A stretch of DNA of 64,000 nt, taken from assembly GCF_003264855.1 (NCBI RefSeq), contig NZ_NFZS01000001.1, forward strand, positions 434,001 to 498,000, written 5' to 3'. Positions within the stretch are counted from its first letter, which is position 1. Each line of letters opens with the position of its first letter. Below the pieces are notes generated by a model. That model was not told where the DNA came from, did not search any database, and saw only the letters and a program-made list of their open reading frames with translations. The stretch is from Dyella jiangningensis (GTDB taxonomy: Bacteria; Pseudomonadota; Gammaproteobacteria; Xanthomonadales; Rhodanobacteraceae). The position numbers and the translations under genes were made by a program. Of the stretch, positions 1 through 7,362 are shown piece after piece.

Positions 1-1474
1 TGGCGTGGTCGATCTGTTCGGCCAGCGCGAGTGCGTTGCCCGTCTCCGTGCCGGCGAATGCGCGCGCCATGTCCTCGATCATCGACAGGAAGGCCTTCAC
101 CGCATTCTTCGCGCGGCCGGCCAGTTCCTTGCCGCCGCTCAACTCGCTGAGCGCGGACTCCCACATGGAACTGCCTTCGACACGCGCACGACGGCGCAGC
201 ACGTCCAGCGTGCGGTCGCCGATGCCGCGTGGCGGCGTGTTCACCGCGCGCTCGAACGCGGCGTCGTCGTGACGGTTGGACGCCAGGCGAAGATAGGCGA
301 GCGCATCCTTGATTTCGGCGCGGTCGAAGAAGCGCTGGCCGCCGTACACGCGGAAGCGGATGTCCCGCTGCATCAGCTGTTCTTCGAAGTTGCGCGACTG
401 CGCGTTGGAGCGATAGAGGATGGCGATGTCGCGCGCCTCGCCGTGTTCGGCGACGTACTCGCGGATGCGCTCCACCACGAAACGCGCTTCGTCCTGTTCG
501 TTGTACGAGGCGTACAGCGCGATGCGTTCACCATCGCCGCCATCGGTCCACAGCTGCTTGCCGAGGCGGCCGCCGTTGCGCGCGATCACGCTGTTGGCGG
601 CCTTGAGGATGGTAGCCGTGGAGCGGTAGTTCTGCTCCAGCTTGATGGTCTTGGCGCCGGGGAAATCGCGCAGGAACTGCTGCACGTTCTCCACCTTCGC
701 GCCGCGCCAGCCGTAGATGGCCTGGTCGTCGTCGCCCACCACGAACACCTGGCCGGTGCTGCCGGCGAGCACGCGGATCCACGCGTATTGCAGCGTGTTG
801 GTGTCCTGGAACTCATCGATCAGCAGGTAGCGCCAGCGATCACGGTAATGATCGAGGATCTGCGGATTGTTCAACCACAGCTCGTGCGCGCGCAGGAGCA
901 GCTCGGCGAAATCCACCAGGCCCGCGCGACGGCAGGCTTCTTCATAGGCCTGGTAGATCTGCACCAGCGTGCGCGTCATCGGGTGATCGCGATGCTCGAT
1001 GGTGTCTGCGCGCTTGCCTTCGTCCTTCCACTGGTTGATCTGCCAGGTAGCCTGGCGCGGCGGAAAGCGCGCTTCGTCCAGGCCCAGCCCGGTGACTACG
1101 CGCTTGACGATGCGCTGCTGGTCGTCCGCATCGAGGATCTGGAAACCTTCCGGCAGCCCGGCCTCGCGCCAATGGCGGCGCAGCAGGCGATGGGCGATGC
1201 CGTGGAAAGTGCCCACGGTAAGGCCTTGCGTTCCGCCCGGAATCAACTGGTCCAGACGCGCGCGCATCTCGCCGGCGGCCTTGTTGGTGAAGGTCACCGC
1301 AAGAATCGCCCACGGCGAGATGTGTTCCACCTGCGTGAGCCAGCCGATGCGATGCGTGAGCACGCGCGTCTTGCCGGAGCCGGCGCCGGCGAGCACGAGG
1401 TAGTTGCCAGGTGGAGCGCAGACCGCTTCGCGCTGCGCATCGTTGAGCTTGTCGATCAGGTGGGAGACATCCAT
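1..1474 (-). CDS. uvrD: DNA helicase II UvrD (3' end cut by window)
   Basis: Superfamily 1A 3'-5' DNA helicase of nucleotide excision and mismatch repair. About 491 residues are present; the C-terminal part lies beyond position 1. The start is fixed by the typical UvrD opening MDVSHLIDKLNDAQREAV at 1474. Visible motifs: Walker A AGAGSGKT near residue 30, TFTNKAA (motif Ia), the Walker B region LLIDEFQDTN, GDDDQAIYGWRGA (motif III) and LEQNYRST (motif IV). The order and spacing match UvrD rather than Rep, by similarity to the E. coli protein. It is monocistronic as far as seen; a GTAG palindrome pair lies just upstream (1518-1597). A long open frame on the opposite strand over this gene is only its GC-rich shadow. 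Confidence 0.95.
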   Translation of the reverse strand, partial: MDVSHLIDKLNDAQREAVCAPPGNYLVLAGAGSGKTRVLTHRIGWLTQVEHISPWAILAVTFTNKAAGEMRARLDQLIPGGTQGLTVGTFHGIAHRLLRRHWREAGLPEGFQILDADDQQRIVKRVVTGLGLDEARFPPRQATWQINQWKDEGKRADTIEHRDHPMTRTLVQIYQAYEEACRRAGLVDFAELLLRAHELWLNNPQILDHYRDRWRYLLIDEFQDTNTLQYAWIRVLAGSTGQVFVVGDDDQAIYGWRGAKVENVQQFLRDFPGAKTIKLEQNYRSTATILKAANSVIARNGGRLGKQLWTDGGDGERIALYASYNEQDEARFVVERIREYVAEHGEARDIAILYRSNAQSRNFEEQLMQRDIRFRVYGGQRFFDRAEIKDALAYLRLASNRHDDAAFERAVNTPPRGIGDRTLDVLRRRARVEGSSMWESALSELSGGKELAGRAKNAVKAFLSMIEDMARAFAGTETGNALALAEQIDHA

Positions 1475-1517
1475 CCGCCCATTGTACCGGGCCCGGCGCC
1501 AGGGAGCCTTTTCTCCT

Positions 1518-1597
1518 GTAGGAGCGCACCTTGCGCGAAAAGCCAACGGAGCGGTGACGCCGGTGCTCTGCGGTCGCGCACTGGGTGCGCTCCTGCA
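1518..1597. repeat. GTAG REP-like inverted pair
   Basis: Left arm GTAGGAGCGCACC, right arm GGGTGCGCTCCTGC on the opposite strand, about 40 bp of unique sequence between. It belongs to a palindrome family seen about ten times in this window. It sits between the uvrD start and the end of the downstream-facing serine hydrolase gene. Confidence 0.85.
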
Positions 1598-1612
1598 GGG
1601 GAGATGCGGTCG

Positions 1613-3556
1613 CTAGTAGTTGTAGCCCGGACCCAGCAGATGGAAATTCACGATGAACGCGATCGCCCCCAGGCAGGCCATCAGCAACACGACGTCACTG
1701 AGCCGCCGCCACCACGCGCCCGGTGTGCGCCAGGCACGCCAGGTCTCGATAGCGACCGGAATCGTGCCCAGCACGGCGAGCACGCCGACGATCTGCAACA
1801 GCAGCAGGCGCATGTCCAGATGCGGCGCGCCCAGCCGCGGCAGCATCAGCGCCCAGCCACCGGCAAACGCCAGATGGAAGATGGGTACGATGCGGCTGAG
1901 GCGATACCAGCGTTCGTCGCCTTCCGGCAGCGCGATCCCGATGTTCCGCCGACGCAGCAGCGCCACCACCGGCCACGACAAGGCGACAAGCGCGAAGATC
2001 GCAAGCAAGGTCATCAGCACGCCAGCCACGCGGCCTGGAGCCCACCCGCTCGCAGGCAGGAACACCTGCGCCGGCGACAGCGTATCGATCGACCACATGC
2101 GCACCTTGCCGTCGCGCACGAGTGCGGCCAGCTGGTGCCCGCTGGCATCGTCCACCCAGACATACGGCTTCACTTCACGCCAGGATTCCGCGCCGAGCTG
2201 CGGAACGCGCAGCGTGCCGTCGGCTGCCACGCCGACCCATAGCGGCTGGAACAGGTCGCGCAGGGCGAGCACATTGCTTTGCGACGTGATGCTTGAGGCA
2301 TATCGACCTGCGATCTGGCCGGCATGCTGTTTCGCGGTCGGCAAGGTCGGCGATTTCAGCTGCGGCAGCGGCGGGAAATAGCGCGCATCGAAAGCATCGG
2401 CCAATGCTCGTGGCCACCCGCCATCCGGGTGGCCGTCCATGGCGATGAAGATGCCCGCGTGCTGTTCTGGAAACAGCGCGACGAGACTATGGAAGTCCGC
2501 GATGCCGCCGGCATGACCAAGGATGACCTGGCCGTCGCGATCCATGCGCGCGAACCCCAGCGCCATGCCTGGCAAACCCGGGATGGCGGCCCGCAGGTAG
2601 TCGTGCATCGCCTTCACGCTGGCCTGTTCCAGGAGCTGCGCCTCCCCGGCGCGGCCGAACTGCAGGTGCGCGATCATGAAGCGCGCCATGTCATCGCCGC
2701 TGATGGACAGCCCCTCCGCTGGGGCCGCGGTTCGCCGAGCGAACGACTGCGGTGACGCTTCGGCGCTTCGATAGCCAGGCGGGGCATCGGCTTGCACATC
2801 GGCGGGCAGCGGTTGCCGGAAGCTGGCGTGCTGCATGCCGAGCGGCATGAAGATGTGCCGCTCGACATACGTGTCGAACGGCATGCCGGAGACGCGCTGC
2901 ACGATGTAGCCCGCCAGTGCGGCGCCGTAAGCGGAGTGCGCGGGCACGTCGCCTGCGGGATAGATTCGCGCCGGTATCCATCGCTTCAGCCACGCCTCGT
3001 TGCTCATCAGCGTGGCCGCATCGGCGGCGTAGCGATCGCGGAGCACGTCCTCGAACCCCGCCGTGTGCGTCATCAGATCGCGCAGGGTCACGGCCTTGCC
3101 GTCGCGCGGAGGGATCTGGAAGTCGAGGTAGCGGTTGATGTCCGCATCGAGTTCGAGCTTGTGCTGCTCCGCAAGCTGCATCACCGCCGTCCAGGTGAAC
3201 AGCTCCGACACCGATGCTGCCCGGAACATCGTGCTCGCCGGATCCACCGGTTTCCTGGCCGCCACGTTCGCGTAACCGTAGCCCTTCGATGCGACGACGT
3301 TGCCGTCCTTCACCACCACGGCGACGGCGCCCGCGATGCCGCCGTTCGACATGGCCCGGGCCATCTGTTCGTCGAGCCATGGCCCGACGTCGCCGCCGGT
3401 GAGCTCGTGCGCACCGATCTGCGTGATGGTGGCGGCCTTGGGTTCAGGCAGCGGGGTGATCTGTATCTGCGCGTAGGAGTGCGATGCGGACATTGCCAGT
3501 GCGGCCGCCAGCACAAGTCGAGCGCTGCGGGCGATGGCAGGCGCGATGGCTTTCAC
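1613..3556 (-). CDS. Serine hydrolase-fold (class C beta-lactamase/CubicO) membrane protein, catalytic motifs degraded
   Basis: 647 residues from a GTG start at 3556, chosen because AGGGAG lies 8 bases upstream and the signal peptide (residues 1-29, ending SHSYA) then begins cleanly; an in-frame ATG at 3574 is the alternative. Residues about 50-400 are a beta-lactamase/CubicO domain and about 515-640 hold four membrane segments, so the domain should be tethered in the periplasm. In the family the catalytic Ser-x-x-Lys is needed; here it reads S115-V-S-E118, with Glu for Lys. The second motif, normally Tyr-x-Asn, reads H207-S-A209. The third motif is kept (H348-A-G350). Inference: a pseudoenzyme or a protein with a changed activity. 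The fold assignment is firm; the function is unknown. Confidence 0.85.
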   Translation of the reverse strand: MKAIAPAIARSARLVLAAALAMSASHSYAQIQITPLPEPKAATITQIGAHELTGGDVGPWLDEQMARAMSNGGIAGAVAVVVKDGNVVASKGYGYANVAARKPVDPASTMFRAASVSELFTWTAVMQLAEQHKLELDADINRYLDFQIPPRDGKAVTLRDLMTHTAGFEDVLRDRYAADAATLMSNEAWLKRWIPARIYPAGDVPAHSAYGAALAGYIVQRVSGMPFDTYVERHIFMPLGMQHASFRQPLPADVQADAPPGYRSAEASPQSFARRTAAPAEGLSISGDDMARFMIAHLQFGRAGEAQLLEQASVKAMHDYLRAAIPGLPGMALGFARMDRDGQVILGHAGGIADFHSLVALFPEQHAGIFIAMDGHPDGGWPRALADAFDARYFPPLPQLKSPTLPTAKQHAGQIAGRYASSITSQSNVLALRDLFQPLWVGVAADGTLRVPQLGAESWREVKPYVWVDDASGHQLAALVRDGKVRMWSIDTLSPAQVFLPASGWAPGRVAGVLMTLLAIFALVALSWPVVALLRRRNIGIALPEGDERWYRLSRIVPIFHLAFAGGWALMLPRLGAPHLDMRLLLLQIVGVLAVLGTIPVAIETWRAWRTPGAWWRRLSDVVLLMACLGAIAFIVNFHLLGPGYNY

Positions 3557-3656
3557 GTGGGACTCCCTCGGCATTCCGTTCGATCGGGCGAGCGCCGAGT
3601 ATGCCGCGTGGGATGTCGCTTTCGCGTTGGCGCGCCGCCAACCCGTCAGCGGTTTT

Positions 3657-4832
3657 TCAGCTGCGGCGCATCCTGGTCATCAAATCCGCCAACTCGCGCA
3701 CGGCGGCTTCGGAGTCCGCGCGGCGCGGCGTGACGTCTGCATTGTTGAAATTGCCGGCATCGCCGATCACCTGCACCATGATGCCGTCGCTGCGCGGCAC
3801 CACGCTGATGTCCTTCATGCGCAGGCCATAGGTCACTTCCGGCTGCGGCACCAGTCGCGCCGTCTGTCCGCGCACGGGAATCACCGATTCGTCGCTGAAC
3901 AATGCACGCGCGCCATAACCGGTGGCATTGACGATCGTGCGCTCGGGCAGCTTCTGCAATTCGTCGGGATGGGTGAACTCGCGGATCTCGATCTTGCCGC
4001 CGGCGGCGAGGTATTCGGACATCAGCAGGTTGGCATAGCTGCTGATGTTGAACATCAACGTGGTGTAGCGGCGCACGTACGGTTCGGGAAAGGGATGCGT
4101 GCCGGGTGGCAGTTCGACGGAACGTGGCGTGAGATCGCGTACGCGGTCGGCAAACTCGCCGTACTCGGGTTCATCGTCCACTTCGCCGTGGAACGAACCG
4201 AAGGGCGCGTCGGCGAGCGAATAGCCGTCGATCCATTCTATCGGCCTGCCGGGCAGCCCCAGCAGGCTCTGGTAACGCGCGTAGGAGATGCGCGCCATCA
4301 TTTCCCAGCGATCCGCCAGACCGGGCGCGTGCGCGGCGTCGCAGATGCGCGAGTCGGGCGTCCACAGGCCCGAGGCACGCATGGAAAACACATCCGGCGG
4401 CAGCGCCTTGGCATAGATGCGCACGGCCAGGCCGGACTGTTGAGCCAGCAGCGCCGTGGTCAGGCCGATCGCGCCGCAGCCGATCACGCCGAGTTCGCGC
4501 GCGCCGGTGCTTTGCACCATCTGCAGCGCCAGCGTGCCCGAGCCCCACGATAGCGACCAGCCGCTGCCGCCGTGGCCGTAGTTGTGCACGATGGTCTTGC
4601 TGCCGAGCTTCTGCATCTCGATGCGCGGGCCCGCCGCGCGAAAGGGGCGCGTGCACACGTATACGCCGGTGATGCGGTCGACGCTGGCGCGGATGGGAGC
4701 GAGTCCGGCGGCATCGGGCGGCAGGTGCGCGCCTGCCGCCTTCATCGGTTGCTGTGCACAGCCCGCGAGCCCGGCGGTCGAGGCCACGGCGAGCGTCGCG
4801 CCGGCCTGGCGCAGGAATTGGCGGCGTTCCAT
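3657..4832 (-). CDS. Exported FAD-dependent D-amino-acid oxidase-like protein, circularly permuted
   Basis: 391 residues. The start at 4832 is preceded by GGGAGAGA and opens with MERRQFLRQAG, a twin-arginine signal, followed by LAGC at residues 22-25 (lipobox-like). FAD-dependent D-amino-acid oxidases normally run Rossmann GxGxxG first, then RGQ, then an FRPxR stretch and GHGG near the C-terminus. Here the order is TRPFR (61-65), NYGHGGSGWSLSWGS (84-98), then the dinucleotide fold GVIGCGAIG (115-123), then VRGQ, and the protein ends soon after. All segments are present once in one uninterrupted frame, so the arrangement looks like a circular permutation, not a truncation. The substrate is unknown; the active-site tyrosine of DAAO is not obvious by eye. 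A small membrane protein gene lies 82 bp upstream. Confidence 0.85.
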   Translation of the reverse strand: MERRQFLRQAGATLAVASTAGLAGCAQQPMKAAGAHLPPDAAGLAPIRASVDRITGVYVCTRPFRAAGPRIEMQKLGSKTIVHNYGHGGSGWSLSWGSGTLALQMVQSTGARELGVIGCGAIGLTTALLAQQSGLAVRIYAKALPPDVFSMRASGLWTPDSRICDAAHAPGLADRWEMMARISYARYQSLLGLPGRPIEWIDGYSLADAPFGSFHGEVDDEPEYGEFADRVRDLTPRSVELPPGTHPFPEPYVRRYTTLMFNISSYANLLMSEYLAAGGKIEIREFTHPDELQKLPERTIVNATGYGARALFSDESVIPVRGQTARLVPQPEVTYGLRMKDISVVPRSDGIMVQVIGDAGNFNNADVTPRRADSEAAVRELADLMTRMRRS

Positions 4833-4914
4833 CGTTCTCTCTCCCGTGGGCGGTCGGCCCTTGCCATCCGGTCGCCAGCATGCGTGCTGTCGGCGGGCAA
4901 GGGCAGGGCGGACG

Positions 4915-5133
4915 TCAGCCTTTCTTGAGGAAACCGCCGATCGCGATGACCGCACCGATGATGATGCCCGCCACGCCTATCCATTCCGGCACGGCCTTGT
5001 CGTGCGTGGCGGTGACCTTGGCCGAGCCGATCTGCACCAGCGTATCGGTGGTCTGGTAGCTGCCGTGGCCGAACACGACCCAGGCGCCGGCGCCCAGCAG
5101 GATGATGCCGATGATGATCAACACTGCACGCAT
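4915..5133 (-). CDS. Small two-helix membrane protein (DUF3185-like)
   Basis: 72 residues with a hydrophobic helix at 3-21 (IIIGIILLGAGAWVVFG), a short polar loop of about 25 residues, and a second helix at 50-68 (IGVAGIIIGAVIAIGGF), ending KKG. Length and layout resemble the DUF3185 group of small inner-membrane proteins, but that link is by eye only. It lies 82 bp upstream of the flavoprotein gene in the same direction and could share its transcript. No function can be given. Confidence 0.7.
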   Translation of the reverse strand: MRAVLIIIGIILLGAGAWVVFGHGSYQTTDTLVQIGSAKVTATHDKAVPEWIGVAGIIIGAVIAIGGFLKKG

Positions 5134-5186
5134 GAAACGCTCCTAAGGATCGGACGGAGGCCCGATCATAGGTGGCGCGGACGTGT

Positions 5187-5228
5187 GAAAAAAGTCGACG
5201 GCGGTGTGGCGAGGCACGTCCGCCGTCG
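5187..5228 (-). terminator. Rho-independent terminator of the alpha-glucosidase gene
   Basis: Nine-base-pair stem CGACGGCGG/CCGCCGTCG with a 15-base loop; read on the minus strand it is followed by ACTTTTTT. It lies 18 bases past the stop codon of the minus-strand GH13 gene. Confidence 0.85.
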
Positions 5229-5245
5229 GGGAGAAAGGATTTCGT

Positions 5246-6868
5246 TCAGCCGACGCGTGCGAACAGCGCGCCGTGGCCGGGCAAGCTAAGTACATCATTG
5301 GCCAGCGTGCCCTGGGCCAGGCCGTGGCCTTCGATCGCGGTGGTGGCGCCTATCCCAGGCAGCGGCAGGCTGACGTCCTGCGTGGACAGGTTGAATGCGA
5401 CCAGCACGGTGTCGCCGCCATGCTGGCGCGTGAAGGCCAGCACCGGCTCGGGCGTGTCGATGAAGCGGATGTTGCCCCAGCGCAACGCCGGCTGCGCCTT
5501 GCGCCAGGCCATGAAGGTGCGGAAGCCGTTGAGCGCGGAGTCGTCGGCGGTTTCCTGCAGGCTCACGGCGAGCGCGCGGTGTTCCGCCGGTACCGGCAGC
5601 CACGGTTCGCCCACGCTGAAACCGGCGTTGATGCCGCCATTCCACGGCATCGGCGTGCGGCATCCGTCGCGGCCCTTGAAGGTCGGCCAGAAGGTAATGC
5701 CGTAGGGATCCTGCAGCGCTTCGAACGGTACGTCCGCTTCGGTGAGGCCGAGTTCTTCTCCCTGATACACGCACACCGAGCCGCGCAGCGAGCAGACCAT
5801 GGCGCTCAGCAGGTTGGCCAGGCGCGGCGAGGCGTCACCGTTGCCCCAGCGCGTGAGCACGCGCGAGACGTCGTGGTTGGAAATGGCCCAGCAGGGCCAG
5901 CCTTCCAGCATCTGCGCTTCGAGGTTCTGCACCGTGCCGCGGATATAGGCTGCGCTGAAATCGTCGGTGAGCAGCTCGAAGCTGTAACCCATGTGCAGGC
6001 GACGGCCGCTGGTGTATTCGGCGGTGGTGGCGAGCGAATCCTCCGAGGAGATTTCGCCGATCGCCGCCACGTCGCGGTACTGGTCCATCAACGCGCGCAG
6101 GTCCTCCAGAAACGCGATGTTCTCGGGCCGCGTGTTGTTGTAGTAGTGGTACTGGAACGCGTACGGGTTGTCCGGGCTGAAACCGCGGCCCACGCGTTTG
6201 TCTTCCGGCTTGGGCGGGTTGTCGCGCAGCTGCTGGTCGTGGAAGCAGAAGTTGATCGCGTCCAGGCGCAGGCCGTCCACGCCCTTGTCCAGCCAGAACT
6301 TCACCGCGTCGAGCACCGCGCGGCGCACGTCGGGGTTATGGAAGTTGAGGTCCGGCTGCGAGGTCAGGAAGTTGTGCAGGTAGTACTGCCCGCGGCGCGG
6401 CTCCCACTGCCACGCGCAGCCGCCGAACAGCGACAGCCAGTTGTTGGGTGGCGTGCCGTCTTCGCGCGCATCGGCCCACACGTACCAGTCCGCCTTGGCG
6501 TTCGTGCGGCTCTGGCGGCTTTCCTTGAACCAGGCATGCTCGGTCGAGGTATGGCTGAGCACCTGGTCGATCATCACCTTGATGCCGAGCGCATGCGCCT
6601 TGGCGAGCAGGCGATCGAAGTCATCGTTGTTGCCGAACAGCGGATCGACTTCGCGGTAGTCGGCGATGTCGTAGCCGAAATCGGCCATCGGCGAGCGGAA
6701 GAACGGGGCGATCCAGATCGCGTCCACACCCAGGCTCGCGATGTAGTCGAGCTTGGCAATGATGCCCGGCAGGTCGCCGACGCCGTCGCCATTGGTATCC
6801 ATGAAGCTGCGTGGATAGATCTGGTAGGTGACGGCTCCGCGCCACCACGGTGCTTCACTCATTCGCAT
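5246..6868 (-). CDS. GH13 alpha-glucosidase (XgtA-like), cytoplasmic
   Basis: 540 residues, no signal peptide. Hydrolyses, and in Xanthomonas XgtA-type relatives also transfers, alpha-glucosyl residues of malto-oligosaccharides. Catalytic set of GH13: nucleophile D203 in GLRLDAINF, acid/base E272 in AIGEISS, transition-state pair H332-D333 in SNHDVSR; QIYPRSF and NGDGVGDL lie at the N-terminus. Start at 6868 (MRMSEAPWW); the second ATG at 6862 is nearly as good. It is transcribed away from the TonB receptor gene across a shared 494-bp regulatory region that holds two LacI-type operators and a Clp/CRP-like site, so it should be induced together with uptake of maltodextrin. It would act last, on sugars brought in by the porter at 16532-18022. 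Confidence 0.92.
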   Translation of the reverse strand: MRMSEAPWWRGAVTYQIYPRSFMDTNGDGVGDLPGIIAKLDYIASLGVDAIWIAPFFRSPMADFGYDIADYREVDPLFGNNDDFDRLLAKAHALGIKVMIDQVLSHTSTEHAWFKESRQSRTNAKADWYVWADAREDGTPPNNWLSLFGGCAWQWEPRRGQYYLHNFLTSQPDLNFHNPDVRRAVLDAVKFWLDKGVDGLRLDAINFCFHDQQLRDNPPKPEDKRVGRGFSPDNPYAFQYHYYNNTRPENIAFLEDLRALMDQYRDVAAIGEISSEDSLATTAEYTSGRRLHMGYSFELLTDDFSAAYIRGTVQNLEAQMLEGWPCWAISNHDVSRVLTRWGNGDASPRLANLLSAMVCSLRGSVCVYQGEELGLTEADVPFEALQDPYGITFWPTFKGRDGCRTPMPWNGGINAGFSVGEPWLPVPAEHRALAVSLQETADDSALNGFRTFMAWRKAQPALRWGNIRFIDTPEPVLAFTRQHGGDTVLVAFNLSTQDVSLPLPGIGATTAIEGHGLAQGTLANDVLSLPGHGALFARVG

Positions 6869-6971
6869 GTCCCGTTCCCGCCCAATGCATTGCGCATGTC
6901 GCGAAAGACACGTGGCCTGAGCGAAGCGCGGGGGGCAGCTTAAAGGCAGAGTCGCGATGCAACGCCGTGAC

Positions 6972-6985
6972 TGCATACGTATTCA
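6972..6985. promoter_or_regulatory. LacI-type operator, copy 1
   Basis: TGCATACGTATTCA, a near-palindrome centred on ATACGTAT, about 104 bp upstream of the alpha-glucosidase start. It is the exact reverse complement of the site at 7189-7202. Size and symmetry fit LacI-family operators. The obvious candidate regulator is the LacI protein encoded at 18190-19224. Confidence 0.75.
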
Positions 6986-7011
6986 AAAAAACGCGATATT
7001 GCGACGCAACA

Positions 7012-7027
7012 AGTGATGTGGATCACC
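7012..7027. promoter_or_regulatory. Clp/CRP-like binding site
   Basis: AGTGATGTGGATCACC: GTGA-N6-TCAC, the core and spacing of CRP/Clp sites (consensus TGTGA-N6-TCACA). It lies between the two LacI-type operators, consistent with catabolite or c-di-GMP-linked Clp control of the sugar locus; this is inference. Confidence 0.55.
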
Positions 7028-7188
7028 CAAAAGAGTCGCGCGGCGCGAGGCGTCCCGATCTGCCGGAAGCCGCTACATGCAAGGCGAAAATGCCGATGGA
7101 GGCAAGCCGCGCGAGCGTTCCGGTCGCACATGCCGCGCGACAGCCGACCATTAGAATTTTGTCAAAGGTGCACAAAAAAACCGGGCCA

Positions 7189-7202
7189 TGAATACGTATG
7201 CA
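7189..7202. promoter_or_regulatory. LacI-type operator, copy 2
   Basis: TGAATACGTATGCA, the exact reverse complement of copy 1, 217 bp centre to centre from it and about 161 bp upstream of the receptor start. Two identical sites around a divergent promoter region would allow repression of both sides, perhaps with DNA looping. Confidence 0.75.
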
Positions 7203-7362
7203 TAGGCCTGTTTCCCTTTTTTCGCAGCCCTACCATGGCCGCCACGCGACGGGGCCCTCCGAGTAGTCGGCATGCACTGGCGCGTAGCCCGCGGCGGTCT
7301 GTGGGGACTGTCGCGGCAACTACAAAACCAAATGACGTGCATACCCGTGGGAGGGGAAGACG

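Larger units (their letters stand above)
6869..7362. promoter_or_regulatory. Divergent control region between alpha-glucosidase and TonB receptor
   Basis: 494 bp without a gene and with lower GC than its neighbours, including A/T tracts at 6985-6998 and 7171-7180. It contains the three sites listed separately. I could not place -35/-10 boxes for either gene with confidence. Confidence 0.8.

Noticed and set aside
5..2242. 745-residue open frame on the plus strand over uvrD and the serine hydrolase gene
   Set aside because: It runs antisense to two clear genes, has no domain signature and an Arg/Ala/His-rich composition typical of GC-rich shadow frames.
7159..7203. TTGTCA and TATGCA as a promoter for the TonB receptor
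   Set aside because: The distance between the two boxes (about 32 bases) does not fit sigma-70.
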